Shown piece after piece: positions 33,513-46,419 of a DNA stretch of 64,000 nt. The translations under genes and the position numbers were made by a program. A model generated the notes under the pieces. The model saw nothing but the letters and a program-made list of their open reading frames with translations, searched no databases and was not told the DNA's origin. Every line of letters begins with the position of its first letter. Within the stretch, counting starts at the first letter, position 1. Source of the DNA: Zanthoxylum bungeanum (taxonomy: Eukaryota > Streptophyta > Magnoliopsida > Sapindales > Rutaceae); NCBI GenBank assembly GCA_019454045.1, contig SKCR01025350.1, forward strand, positions 186,001 through 250,000. Direction: 5' to 3'.

Positions 33513-34807
33513 TGTTAGGGATATGCCATATACCCAACTTGTGGATGGGCTATATGTACATGTATTTGTAATATTTTCATCAATTAATAAAATGGCAATC
33601 TTTATTATACGTGTCTTAGTCATAGTTTTGTGAATAATCTGGGCGTTTACAAATCGGAGAGACTGGCATGATGATATGATCCACCCTTAAGTGGGGTATC
33701 CGATCTCATAGGGTGCTAGCTGAGATCCGTCAGCTTGGTGTATCACATGGATGCATGAGTTTCTCGTGTCCATCGAACTGACTGCCGAAAGTTTTCACAT
33801 GGAGTGTTTATGCCATGTGTCTGTCAGAAATTTCATGTATCAATTATATGACTAGTCCTTAGACTTGAGGTCTTTATAATCTTATGTGTGGATCAAATAA
33901 CTTTGACATTCTCCTTCCCCGGTTCAAAAGATCCGGTCATAAGGGTATGATTGGGTCATTTGTTGAAACACTTGAAGTTTGTAAAGATACAACAGATAAT
34001 CGCCACTCTCTCGGATAATATTTTCTTATAAGAGTAGTATTCCAGTTCGCGGGTTGATATGTGTGATCAATGCTTGAGACTGTGGCCGCATCGGAAGAAT
34101 CATGTGAGATTCTTGGGTTGGCACGATTCATGACACTATCAATATCATACATTTGACTATATGGGTGGACATTTTCCATACCCTTGGTCAAACGGCGGGG
34201 ATATAGTGAGGCGAGGGACCGTATCATATGTAAATCGCATATATAATGGGTATATATATCTTTCCTTCTCATTTGGGGACCTTGACATGTTGCTAGATGT
34301 CAACCTTGGTCATTGAAATTGAACGACCATCTGATCGGAGGATAATTTACGTTCGATTAAATTATCACGATTCATTTCATGTCCAACTTGAGAGGAACCC
34401 AATAGGTCACACACAACAAAGTCGAAATCAATTGTTAACAGTGCACAGTACAAATTTAATAGCATATATAATTGTTGTAGGAATTGTTCATAAATAGTTC
34501 GATGTATTTAATTATTGAACATATCATTTATGAGGTTCCATATTGGCTTAGGGATTGGTGAATGACGATAGGGGAACTTTGGGAATTGGAATAAATAAAT
34601 AAATAAAAACATGAATAGTAATGTGAATAGTAACATGAATAGTAAATTTTCTTTATTTGTTATTTGTTTTGAATTCCAATACGGCCCAAACTCTTATTAG
34701 GGTTTTATAATCTCATTAAACCACTAAATTAAGATCCAATGGCTAAGATTAAATTAGATTTTATCCCACATCGGATTCTTAATTAATTTTGTTGTCTTTG
34801 GAGCACC

Positions 34808-34818
34808 TATATAAACCC
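34808..34818 (+). promoter_or_regulatory. LTR TATA box of Copia-1
   Basis: CTATATAAACC, conserved as GTATATAAACC at about 53037-53047 in the 3' LTR. Confidence 0.6.
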
Positions 34819-35067
34819 AAAGAATTGTTTACAATTTTTTGCACAAAAACTTTCATATATTGGGTTTATATAAGTGAGCAACTCTAAAGTTTAAGAGTAA
34901 GCCACTGATTTTGAGGATCCTTAAGTCTAATTGACTAGAGGAACCTCGAGTTAAAAGTTTTGAGGTATTTGCCTAGGCTAGCACCAAGGGCAAAATACCC
35001 GTGCACTCAAGGCGTAGTTTTGCCGTTGAGTTTTGGCTTTGGTGTGTGCATCTTTGGAGGCCACACA

Positions 35068-35072
35068 CTTGG
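35068..35072. other. Target-site duplication, left copy (CTTGG)
   Basis: CTTGG precedes Copia-2 and recurs at 46096-46100. Comparison with the uninterrupted LTR at 53297-53310 confirms the insertion point. Confidence 0.9.
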
Positions 35073-37018
35073 TGTTGGACAATTATGACCCATAGCGTCA
35101 CTATTTGTAAAAGACATTGTGGTTTTTGTACAAATTAACTATGTAACAATGGAAATTGCTATTTTATCATTTTTGTAATTTGATTACTTGAATATATAAA
35201 TGATAAAAGTATTTATGATTAGTTCCGGATTAATAAGATATGAGACAATATCAATCCATAAAATTTTAATCATTAAATATCCCTAGTCGTAGTATTATCG
35301 AGACTGGACATCGATAATGCGGAATAGACTAGTATTACACTTGTGCGTGTTATGGAAGCGTAACAACATAGTTCTCATATATTTAAGTATTGGATACTTA
35401 TGCAAGTGTGATAGGAGGTTGTGTTTTCCGATGGTACGGAAACAGCTTCGCTCTGGATAGACCCCTCAGAATCCCATTGGTAGTATGACTATGTGTCTAT
35501 CGGAATCCGATTCAGGGTAGGTGTAGTTGGTCTTAACTTGAGACTTGCATCGCTAGTACTTGCGACAATCAATACGCTTTGGTTTTGGTCGTCCGGGACT
35601 TTAACAGGTTCTGTGTACGCCTCTTCTGGGTTTATTGAGAATCGTAGTGTATTGGGTGTGATGTCAAGATGGAAGTATCACTTCAGTCATATGAAGATGA
35701 TGATCACGCAGGGATACAGAGCTGGTTCTCTATTATATTGCAACTATCAGGATAATATGACAATGTCATGATTATCCGATTATAGAGACTAGTTGCTTGT
35801 GATCCGATATATGCTTCGTACGGGGCAACACTATTCCAGCCCCAAGCCTTGCATGTGACATCTGATACTAGATCGCAATACGTAATACTACGTATACTAC
35901 GCCTGTTATAGATTATATATTCCTTAAAGAATATTTCTGGAGAATTGGGTAGGCACAACGCTTTGCTAGAAGCCAACCATGTCTTTTAAATCGGTAAGAA
36001 CGTGGTACAAGGTACGCACGTGTTCGGATAGTCCGACGACCGAATTTACTGCCAACATATCCAGGGATCTCATGGATCTCTTCCCGAAGATTCACCGATG
36101 ATGTATGACTCGAACATAATTAATCTAGGATTGATTAGAAGAGAGAGAAAATTAATCTAGGATTAATTACAGTAAGATTTTATTTAGGATAAAATTCAAT
36201 TAATAGAGAGAGAACGATTAATTTGGAATTAATCGATAAAATAATATATTCGATATATTAAATGAAATTATATTTCATAAAGGAATTAAAATTGGATTTT
36301 AATTCTGGCGAACGAATTAGTTTAGAATTAATTCGCGAGCGACTTTAATAGTAATTTTGCTAGGCATAATTATTTAATTAAATTTGATTTAATTAAGTCG
36401 CAACGAAAAATTTGTTAATTCGGAATTAACGAACCCGAGCCCGGGATGTGTTTGCGGGCCCACTCGGATTTTGAATCAAGTGGGCCCACATCAAGTCACA
36501 TCATTAGTCACTTTTGTGATGGAAGTCGCATCAACTTTTGTGATGTGAGTCAAGTCACTTTTTGGTGATGGAGGTGGTTGAGAGCATTAAATGAATTTTT
36601 GCTCTCAACACATTTGGTATATCTTTTTTTGGTTTTTGGAAAATCAAATATACTAGATACAACTCACTTCCTTTCTCTCTATCTCCACTGAATTATCTCC
36701 TCTCTTTTTCTTTGTTTTTCCGTGAACCACAAAGAAGACTTGGGGATTTTTTTGCAAAAATCTCCATTGTTAGCACATCAAAGATCATACAAAGGTGATA
36801 GGGAAACCTTTCCCAAGAGTTTGGAATCAAACTTGGAGGCTTGGAGCTCAAACATACAATCAAAGTGGAGCTTGGAGCAACTTCAAAGGACACAAATATT
36901 TTGTTGTCTACACATCCATCAAACCGTTTAATGTGAGTATATTTCTACTATATTCCTTTGAGTATTCACATATGTTTCATGCTTATATGTTCTTGGGAAT
37001 GATCTTAGAGACCCAACA
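35073..37018 (+). repeat. 5' LTR of Copia-2
   Basis: 1946 bp, TG...CA. The last 1260 bases are matched by 44853-46095. It contains an ATTAATTC/GAATTAAT-rich block at 36115-36440. Confidence 0.85.
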
Positions 37019-37019
37019 A

Positions 37020-37031
37020 TGGTATGAGGGC
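37020..37031 (+). other. Primer-binding site of Copia-2 (diverged)
   Basis: TGGTATGAGGGC, a mutated form of TGGTATCAGAGC, one base after the 5' LTR. Confidence 0.65.
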
Positions 37032-39207
37032 CTATTTAAGCATGAAATGAACTTAGGGTTCTTAATCTAAAATTTGTGTATTTTTTATTTGAGCATGATT
37101 TAATCAAATTGTTTATTTGAGTATGCTTAGATAATGTTAACTTAGAGTTATGCATGATCAATTTTATTAAAAATTAATTGGATTAATTTTCCCCAAAAAT
37201 GTTGACTTGGCCGAATGTTGGAGGACCCTTGAAGCTCATGGTGATTTTGATTTTTATACCATTGGATGAGTTTAAAATGAATGGATAAATTGATTTGTTA
37301 ATTGGATTGAAATCAAAATTAATGAAACAAATCCCAAATTACAGTGAACATTAGAGCATGTAAAAGACTTGATTTTGCTTCAATAATGTTGGACATGTAT
37401 TGAAAATAATAAAGCATGATTAATTATGAAAATTGGTATTTTGGAAATGTTAATTTAAATAATTAATTATGGCTATACACTTTAATTAATTAAATTGTGA
37501 AATTTGGAATATTAGAATTTAATTAATTAGGCTTAATTTGGAATTGGGCTAAAATTGTTGTATTTGGGCCTAATGGGCTTGGTTGGGCCAAGTTGGTTTA
37601 GGACAATTGGATTGGATCCAAATTGGGCCTAAACTATTTCATTAAGTCCAAATATAATAAATGGGCCTTTTAAAATTTAATTGCGCCTAATGGGCCAAAA
37701 TTAATTTTGTGGCAAAGGGTGATTCCTTATTGGGCTTTGGTTGCCAAAGTCCATGCCTTAAGAAATTAATTGAAAGCCCATTGGACTTTAATTAATTGAC
37801 ATTGGATGTTAATTAGGCTTTGAGACCCATTAAGATTAGATTTAGAATTTAAGTCGTAAAGGCACATTAAAAGTGTAATTATTTAATTTAGAATTAAATA
37901 AAGAATTAGTATTGAATACAAATTAAATTGGATTTAAAATTGTAGTTCGATATAATTCAAGAATTCATACTTTGAGTACTTATTCTCGAACGAGTTGGAC
38001 TCGCGCAAATCAAATCATTGTTTGAACATTAGATGATCACTTAATTCAAAGATTAATTAATTGGATTAGATTGATTGAATAACATGCTTTGTGTGAATAC
38101 ATGGATGTGTTGTATGAATAATGTATATCAGATGGATATTAGATGGGTGAGGGCAATTTTGGAAATTATTGTAATAAATTTAGAATTTATTAAATTGGAC
38201 CTGCGTGTCCAGTCTTTATCTTTCGATTCTTTGTAATTCTCTTCTCACCAATTCCCATCAATGTAATGAGGTTTCTTTAATGTGTTATGTAATTGGGTAG
38301 AAGTTAGAATAGTGCTAGCCGGGGAGAGGAAATGGAGTGATTTGTTCTAGGAACAATTTGTGAGATATCCATCCGCATATCATTATTAATTTATTTATCG
38401 CGTCTTATTATGCTTTTAGAATGCATGCTTAAGGGTGTATGATGAGACCTAATCAAAGATAATTAATTGGTTGCCAATTACGCGAAAAACCCTCAACAAA
38501 TATTAAACGTTTTCCTTCCATTGAGTGATTCATTCTCAAGATCCAAGATTGGCATTGGTTTGTTGGCCAAAGTCAAGACTTTTATCCATCGCGGATGTCT
38601 TTGAATCATGAAGGCTTTGTTCCATATCGTATGTCTTTCCCAAGTTGTGATTTGTTGGCCAAAGTCAATATCACTTCTTGTTCATCGATATCGATTACGA
38701 AGCTTTCCAAGGTCAATGGGTCTCGCTTAAATGTAATCATTAAGCTTGTTGAGCCAAAGCCAAGGCTTAGTTGATTCAGAGGAAAAATGTTAGGAAAATA
38801 TATTGGATATATTGGCATATATATTGTACATATATTTCAGACTTGGAGGTCCACCTACCGGATCTAGGAATTGGATGAGATCCAATTGATCTTAGAGATC
38901 TACCTAGTTAAATATCATACAGCTTGTAGGCCAAAGTCAAGGTTGTGTGTTATTTAACGGGATCCTAGCCCACTAGGAAACTAAGTTTCCCGAGTACTCA
39001 AAAGAGGCTTAGAGGCTCGCCGAAAAATAGTGGGAGGCTAGTATTGAATTTTCAATTTCGTTCAAATACTTGCCAATACGCGCTTTCAAATTATTTCATC
39101 AATTATATATTTATTAGTTGGACTAATATTTTATTATTTATTTTTCTTGTAACAGTTGGACTGTACCCAAATATCGTTAATTGAATAGTTTGACTATTGC
39201 AATTAAG
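37032..39207. other. Copia-2 untranslated leader
   Basis: About 2.2 kb of AT-rich DNA with many TTGGGC(C/T)TAA and AATTAATT motifs, without a coding frame. This is long for a copia leader. Confidence 0.55.
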
Positions 39208-40260
39208 ATGACTGGAAAGATCGGGGTTAGAGACATTATCATGGGTGAAAATGTCTTTAATGGCGCGAACTTTCCTGATTGGGATATGGACCTCAGGATT
39301 GTCCTGGGGGTTGAGAGGATGCTCTATACGATAGAGAGACCTCTCGGGCCTAAGCCCGGAAATGAGCATCAGCTTGAGCTTGAGCTTTGGAAGACTCATA
39401 GCGATGACAACTCAACTGCTCAATCCGTCATGCTCGCTGCGATGACCCCTCAATTTTGTTACCAAAACAAGAGATTGGATCCATATACTATGATGGCAAA
39501 ATTGAAGGACCTTTATCGATCTAACCTTATATCGTAAAGGTATGAATTACAGAAGAAGCTCTTTCGCTCTCGAATGTCAGAGGGTACATCTGTTGAGCAC
39601 CATGTGTCACAGATGATTGCTGACATTGAACAATTGGGTCAGCTAGGCATAACCTTTGAGGTTGAGGCTTCTATAGATTTGATCTTGTAGTCTCTTCCTG
39701 ACAGCTAAAGCGGGTTCATCATGAACTGCAATATGATGAACCAAGACCATACTATTGGAGAGCTGATGGCAATGCTACGTGAAGCAGAAAAAGAGCTAAT
39801 GAAAGGCAAAAAGCGTGAGGCGCACTTCGCTTCAACATCTCAGTCTCTGAGGGCTTGGCCCAAGACAACTGGAGGTGTAAAGAAGAAGAAGATGAAGATG
39901 AATGGCAAGGCTAAATCGTCAAAGTCTTCTGAGAAGGCTAAGGAAAAATCCCAAGATGTATGCCTGCAGTGTGGAAAACAGGGTCACTAGAAGCGTGACT
40001 GCCGTGAGTACAAGGCGTACATGAAGGAAATCAAAGTGGGCAAGGCAACAACTTCAGGTATGTTTGTTATAGAAATAAATATGTCTACTTCTAGTTTTAA
40101 AAATTGGATTTTTGATTCTGGTTATGGTACATATATGTACTGATGTGCAAGATCTGTGGATTAGCAGGAGACTGGCCTTAGGAGAGATTGACCTCCGCGT
40201 TGGAAATGGGACTCGAGTCGCCGTTTTGGCCGTTGGGACTTATATTTTGTAACTTCCCTC
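39208..40260 (+). pseudogene. Copia-2 gag and protease remnant
   Basis: Starts at ATG 39208 (MTGKIGVRD). Gag capsid-like sequence NFPDWDMDLRIVLG runs to a stop at 39535. The same frame continues (YELQKKLFRSRMSEGTSV) with further stops at about 39688 and 39706, then through a lysine-rich stretch. The zinc knuckle CLQCGKQGH.KRDC has a stop in place of the usual Trp near 39988. A protease remnant with the FDSG active-site motif lies near 40106, followed by a stop and loss of frame. In the family, gag forms the particle and the aspartic protease matures the polyprotein; neither can be made intact here. Confidence 0.8.
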
Positions 40261-40514
40261 GGGGCATGTACTAAACTTATCAGACTGTCATTATGTACCT
40301 AGTTTGACTAGGAATATTATATTTGTATCTTTATTGGCCCAATGGGGCTATACTTATGTTTTTAGAAACACTAGGTGTTTTATGTATAAAAATGATATGG
40401 AGATATGCAGTGCTGATGTGAATAATGGTCTTTATATTTTTAATATAAATCAATCTCAAACATATAATGTAACAAGAAAAAAGGCTCAAACTAAGTAACA
40501 ACGATGAAACTTAT

Positions 40515-41729
40515 ATGTGGCATTATCGTCTGGGACACATTAACAAGACTCGCATATCCACACTTTCGAAGAGTGGGTACTTGGATGGATTTGATCCAAA
40601 TTCATATGACGTATGCGAATCTTGTTTATTAAGCAAAATGCCTAAAACACCTTTTAGCGGTAAAGGTGCACGTGCCACCGAACTGTTAGCCCTCGTTCAT
40701 AGTGACGTATGTGGGCCCATGTCTAGCCAGGCTAGAGGTGGATATGAATACTTCGTAACCTTTACGGATGATGCATCGTGTTATGGTTATGTGTATCTTA
40801 TGAGACACAACTCGGAAACCTTTGAGAAATTCAAAGAGTTTCGACACGAAGTAGAAAAATAGACCGGCAAAAGTATTAAAACATTACGGTGAGACCGTGG
40901 TGGAGAATACTTGAGCAATGCGTTTCTCGATTACTTGAAAGAGTATGGTATTCTTTCACAGTGGACTCCTCCCGGAACACCGCAATTAAACAGTGTGTCC
41001 GAACAGAGAAATCGAACTTTGTTAGACATGGTAAGGTCTATGATGAGTCGCACAGAGCTACCTATTTCCTTATGGGGATATGTATTGAACAGTGCAATAC
41101 TTATTTTGAATAAGGTTCCGTCAAAGTCTGTTGAACAGACTCCATATGAAACATTGACAGGAAATAAACCGGGTTTCTCATTCATGAATATTTGGGGTTG
41201 CTGGGCATACGTTAAACATTTGGATGGTACCAAACTTGAACCCAAATCGGATAAATGCCTATTTGTAGGTTATCCTAGGGAAATCAAAGGATATTACTTC
41301 TACAACCCACAAGAGAACAAAGTATTTGTTGCTCTACATGCTGTTTTCCTTGAGAAGGAATTCCTAAATGTAGTGGTTAGTGGGAGGAAAGTAGAACTCG
41401 ATAAAAATCGAAGGGATACTGTTCATGGCACAGAATCCTTAACGGAACATGAACAATTCATTAGGGATGAGACTGTACCACAATCTTTGAATACACAAGA
41501 ACCGCGTAGGTCGGAGAGAGTCAGAAATCAACCTGAGAGGTATGGGTTTCTGATCTCACCTCATGTGGATATTAATCTTATTGAGGAAGACGAACTGGCT
41601 ACATATGAGGAATTGATACAAGGTATCGACTCCAGTTTATGGCAAGATGCCATGAAGTCCGAAATGGATTCCATGTACACCAACCAAGTTTGGACACTGG
41701 TTGATGCACCAAAAGGCGTAAAGCCTATT
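40515..41729 (+). pseudogene. Copia-2 integrase and linker
   Basis: Reads MWHYRLGHINKTRI, giving the HHCC zinc domain (H-X4-H, then CESC). Then come the catalytic core with HSDVCGP (first Asp), TFTDDASCYGYVY (second Asp) and DRGGEYLS (Glu). Stops at about 40860 and 40891 break the core between the second Asp and the Glu. From 40911 the frame is open through the C-terminal GKY-like region and the linker RRSERVRNQPERYGF. It stops being pol at 41729, where the solo LTR enters, within VKPI|GCKWVFK. Integrase would insert the cDNA, but these copies are dead. Confidence 0.85.
41725..41729. other. Target-site duplication, left copy (CTATT)
   Basis: Repeated at 43819-43823. Deleting the insert and one copy restores the pol frame. 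Confidence 0.9.
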
Positions 41730-43818
41730 TGTAGGACACAGAAATCAGTGATGCTATTCCAGGCTCGCAGCCCGGTTGGGAGTACGGAATAGCCCACGGA
41801 GGAACTAAACTAGAGAATAATGGATTCACCACCCAGTGTGAACTGGGACAAAGATTTAAGGCCGCATTCACCCCTCGCAATGGAAGACCTCAAACCATTG
41901 GGTTCAGAATGGTCCCTTACTTATACCACTTATAATGAACGGATTTGTGCAATAATTTAACCAAGTCTACGTAATATATATTCCCAAGAGTATTCTAGAT
42001 CTAGTTCGCATTCATAAAAATAAATCCTACATCTAAGTTTGCATGCTTTAAAGGTAAGTCATCATAACGGCAAACACACGATGACACACAATAATCTAAT
42101 GAGCATATTGAATTATCAAACACGAAAAAAATAAATAACGACCTAAACATAAACGTAAATTCCTAATGCGAATGCAAATAACTAAATCATGCATAAAGAA
42201 ATAACATACTAACGACTAAATCATGCTTAAAAATAAATGACATACTAACGACTAAATCATACTTAAAAAATAAATAACATACTAACGACTAAATCATGCT
42301 CAAACACAAGGTTGGATGAAACGAAATATGTGTGTCTCTCGAGTGGTACGTGGAGTTGTTTCCTAAGTACAGACAGCACTACCGTCCATTAGGATTTGGC
42401 TACAGAATTTACGTCTGGGTTTCCATCCGATATACCGCAAGAGAGGATACATATTACATTCATCCGAAAGTCATATCATACACCAATCCACAATACTCAT
42501 GAGAAATAAAGTAAGAAAATAAATAAAGATAAAGGAGAATAAATAAAAAAGGGTGCCCTCAGGTTTAACATCTTAGGTCATCTCTTGGAAGTGCGTTACG
42601 CGGTTGTCGGAAGGGTTGATGCTCCGTAACTTTTCCGATTTACTGGTTCGCTATTTTCCTTCGTTGCCTCGCTGTTTCGGGCTGCCATTTCCTCTGTTTT
42701 TGTAGCTATTTTAACCACTATTTTTGCGGTCGTTTGGGGATTGTTTTGGGTTATTTTGGAACTATTTTAGGGGTTATTTCGGTCAATATTTTTGGTAATT
42801 TCAGAGCTTTGTTTTCATGGTTGTATGGGGCTGCGTGGTTTGTGTGTGGCTGTGTTTATTGTGTGCGTCGATGTGAGGTCTAGAGGGGCAGTTTCGGCAA
42901 AGTGAGCTGGAGAGTGACTATTCGGTTTGTTTGTGATGTCTTAGTGTGAGGGATGTGATGTCGTGGCTTGTGAAGGGTTATTTTATTTGTTTGTTTGTGC
43001 GTGGCCTGTGAGTGGGCTGAGATGTGTGAGTCGGTGGGGTTGTTTTTGCTATTCATTTTGGTGGGTGCTTTTTGTTGCCGAGAGAGGGGGCTGTGGGGTG
43101 AGAGAGATGATGCCGACAGTTTAGGGTTTATTTGATATGTTTTCCTGAGAATGAGCCAAGGGTTTCAAGGTTGGGTTTAGGCTTCTTTTTATAGGCATGG
43201 GTTGGGGTCTACCTTATGCGAATAGGGAAATGATATTGTGTAAATATGAGGGATATTTAGTTTGTGTATCATAAGGAAAATATCTCTTTAATTTAGGAAG
43301 GTAATTTGATTTAATTTGATTTGATTTTATTTAGTTTAGGAATGTGATTTAATTTAATTAGGAAGGTGATTTATGAGATTTGGTTTAGTTTAAGAATGTG
43401 ATTTAATTTAATTAGGAAAGTGATTTATGAGACTTGATTTGATTCTTTTAATTTAGGAAGGTGATTTGGTTTGATTTCAACATGTGTTTAATGTGTGATT
43501 TTTTTATTTTGGAAGGTGATGGGCGTGACTTAGGGTGATTTGGGCGTGTGGTTGGTTTGTTTTGGTGGGCTTGGTGTGTGGTTTGGTGATGTATGGGCTT
43601 GGTGTGTGACTTGCTGGGGTTTTGAGCTAAGGATAAGTTTAAAATAGAGGCTTAATGAGCAAACCCGAAGCTAAGCAAATGAATTAAATCCAACAAGGTG
43701 TCAATTTCTGACTCTTCCCTTCCAACGTCCGTTTCCAGTGACTTCCACAACTTAAAGAGCTAGTGTCTCCATGTGAGACTTATCGTCGGGACTTATATGT
43801 AAAAATGCAGTGCCTACA
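41730..43818 (-). mobile_element. Solo LTR in Copia-2 pol
   Basis: 2089 bp bounded by TGTAGGACAC and GTGCCTACA (inverted ends) with perfect TSD CTATT. No coding. A minus-strand TATAAAAAG box at about 43183-43195 supports minus orientation. About 100 bases (42390-42490) are the reverse complement of a block in the Copia-0 leader (54185-54290). Family unassigned. Confidence 0.8.
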
Positions 43819-43823
43819 CTATT

Positions 43824-44852
43824 GGTTGCAAATGGGTCTTCAAGAAGAAGACTGACATGGATGGTAACATACAAATGTACAAAGCTAGGCTTGTAGCGAA
43901 AGGGTATCGTCAACGACATGGTGTCGATTATGATGAAACTTTTTCACCAGTTGCCATGATTAAATCCATTCGGATAATGCTTCCTATTGCTGCATATTTC
44001 GATTACAAGATATGGCAGATGGACGTCAAAACCGCTTTCCTTAATAGAAATCTTTTGGAGGATGTTTACATGCAACAACCTGACGGTTTTGTCATACCTA
44101 AACATGAAGACAAGGTTTGCAAGTTAAATCGATCCATTTATGGATTGAAGCAAGCATCGCGTTCTTGGAACCAACGTTTTGATGAGATCATAAAAGAATA
44201 TGATTTCGTTCAAAACGAGGATGATCCTTGTGTATATAAGAAGGTTAGTGGGAGGGCACTGATATTCATTGTCCTTTACGTTGATGATGTATTGCTTATT
44301 GGCAATGACATTCCCATGCTACAATCGGTGAAAGCTGGGCTTTCATTAAAATTCTCCATGAAGGATCTGGAAGAAGCAGCCTTTATTCTAGGAATAAAGA
44401 TCTACAGGGATAGATCTAGAAAGCTGCTTGGACTCTCCCAGAGCACATATATTGACAAAGTGTTGAAGAGATTCAACATGGAACAGTCTAAGAAGGGACT
44501 ATTGCCAGTGTCACATGGTGTCACTCTATCTAAGGACATATGTCCTAAAACTCAAGATGAGAGAGACAACATGAGTCGGATCCCGTTCGCCTCGGTAGTC
44601 GGATCGATCATGTATGCCATGATATGTACGCAACTTGATGTCTCATATGCTTTGAACATGTGTAGTCGCTATCAGGCTGATCCAGGTGATGGTCACTGGA
44701 TGGCGGTTAAGAACATCCTTAAATATCTTAGAGGAACTAAGGATGTTTTCTTAATCTATGGAGATGGAGAACTGAGGTAACTGGGTTTACCGATGCAAGT
44801 TTCCAAACCGATAAAGACGACTGTAAGTCGCAATTCGGGTACATATTTTAGA
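43824..44852 (+). pseudogene. Copia-2 reverse transcriptase, truncated RNase H
   Basis: Open from GCKWVFKKKTD at 43824 through the RT motifs KARLVAKGY, YDETFSPV, WQMDVKTAFLN, YGLKQASRSW and the catalytic LYVDDVLLIG to YLRGTKDVF. A stop at 44778-44780 and a frame change follow. The next residues (TGFTDASFQTDKDD) are the start of RNase H with its first Asp. About 75 bases later the sequence jumps into the middle of the LTR, so most of RNase H is missing. RT itself has all catalytic residues visible, but no complete polyprotein can exist. Confidence 0.88.
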
Positions 44853-46095
44853 GACAAGGTCATGATTATCCTATTATAGAGACTAGTTGCTTGTGATCCG
44901 ATATATGCTTCGTACGGGGCAGACATTATTCCAACCCCAAGCCTTGCATGTGACATCTGATACTGGATCGCAATATGCAATATTACATATACTACGCCTT
45001 TTATAGATTATATATTCCTTAAAAAATATTTCTGGAGAATTGGGTAGGCACGACACTTTGCTATAAGCCAACAATGTCTCGTAAATTGGTAAGAACGTGG
45101 TACAAGGTACGCACATGTTCGAATAGTCCGACAACCGGATTTACTGCCAACATATCCAGGGATCTCATGGGTCGCTTCCCAAAGATTCATCGATGACGTA
45201 TGACTCGAACATAATTAATCTGGGATTAATTAGAAGAGAGAGAAAATTAATCTAGGATTAATTACGGCAAGATTTTATTTGGGATAAAATTCAATTAATA
45301 GAGAGAGAACGATTAATTCAGAATTAATCGATAAAATAATATATTTGATATATTAAATGAAATTAGATTTCATAACGGAATTAAAATTGGATTTTAATTC
45401 GGGCAACGAATTAGTTTAGAATTAATTCGCGAGCAACTTTATAGTAATTTTGCTAGGCATAATTATTTAATTAAGTTGCAATGGAAAATTCGTTAATTGA
45501 GAATTAACGAACCCGAGCCCGAGATGTGTTTGCGGGCCCACTCGGATTTTGAATCAAGTGGGGCCCACATCAAGTCACGTCATTAGTCACTTTTGTGATG
45601 GAAGTCACATCAACTTTTGTGATGTGAGTCAAGTCACTTTTTGGTGATATAGATGGTTGAAAGCATTAAATGAATTTTTTCTCTCAACACATTTGGTATA
45701 TCTTTTTTTGGTTTTTAGAAAATCAAATATACTAGATTCAACTCACTTCCTCTCTCTCTCTCCACCGAATTATCTCCTCTCATTTTCTTTGTTTTACCGT
45801 GAACCACAAAGAAGACTTGGGGATTTTTGTTGCAAAAATCTCCATTGCTAGCACATCAAAGATCATACAAAGGTGATAAGGAAACTTTCCCAAGAGTTTG
45901 GAATCAAACTTGGAGGCTTGGATCTCAAACATACAATCAAAGAGGAGGTTGGAGCAACTTCAAAGGAAGAAAAAATTTTATTGTCTACACATCCATCCAA
46001 CCGTTCAATGTGAGTATATTTCTGCTATATTCTTTTAAGTATTCACACATGTTTCATGCTTATATATTCTTGGGAATGATCTTAGAGACCCAACA
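44853..46095 (+). repeat. 3' LTR of Copia-2, 5'-truncated
   Basis: Matches 35759-37018 and ends GAGACCCAACA. The first ~686 bases are missing through an internal deletion that also removed RNase H. Confidence 0.85.
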
Positions 46096-46100
46096 CTTGG

Positions 46101-46406
46101 GTGACCCTTTGGAATGTGGAAGAGCTTGCTGAGTTCGGGAAAAGCTTGTAGATTGGAGGGAGGACCGGAGGAGTCTTCGGTTCAAGTAAGTCTTTTTCTT
46201 TCTTTATTTTACTTGGAGTTCCTATGATAGTTAGCATGTTTAGGTTTATATTCTTTGCATGTTTTATGCGTTTTTATACATAGAATATATAGTAACATGC
46301 CTAGGCTTGTAGAATAATCAAAACAAATGGGTCTTGGGCAAAGGGATAGCGACATCATAATTTAATTTTTAATTTTCCGCTGCGCACTCGCGGCCGCTTC
46401 CCAATA
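46101..46406 (+). repeat. 5' LTR of Copia-1, second part
   Basis: Continues from 35072 and matches 53302-53607. It ends CTTCCCAATA, where the 3' LTR has CCCAACA. Confidence 0.85.
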
Positions 46407-46407
46407 G

Positions 46408-46419
46408 TGGTATCATAGT
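46408..46419 (+). other. Primer-binding site of Copia-1
   Basis: TGGTATCATAGT, close to the initiator-Met PBS TGGTATCAGAGC, one base after the LTR. Confidence 0.7.

Larger units (their letters stand above)
33513..35072 (+). repeat. 5' LTR of Copia-1, first part
   Basis: Begins TGTTAGGGATATGCC. It matches 51732-53304. A TATATAAACC box lies at 34808-34818, and a cluster of GTGAATAGTAAC-like repeats at about 34608-34645. Confidence 0.85.
35073..46095 (+). mobile_element. Copia-2: Ty1/copia element inside the Copia-1 LTR
   Basis: The 5' LTR is 35073-37018 (TGTTGGACAATT...GAGACCCAACA). A partial 3' LTR is 44853-46095. Perfect TSD CTTGG. gag-pol is present but carries many stops. A solo LTR interrupts the segment between integrase and RT. 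The end of RNase H, the polypurine tract and the first ~686 bases of the 3' LTR are deleted. The pol type is TNT1/Angela-like. Confidence 0.88.

Noticed and set aside
35493..36095. Small ORFs repeated in the Copia-2 LTRs (also 44756-45190)
   Set aside because: They are shared only because the LTRs are copies. Frames are broken differently in the two LTRs.
40931..41245. Minus-strand ORFs opposite the Copia-1 and Copia-2 pol genes (also 41561-41797, 51073-51500, 48667-48888)
   Set aside because: They lie opposite clear integrase or RT motifs and have no features of their own.
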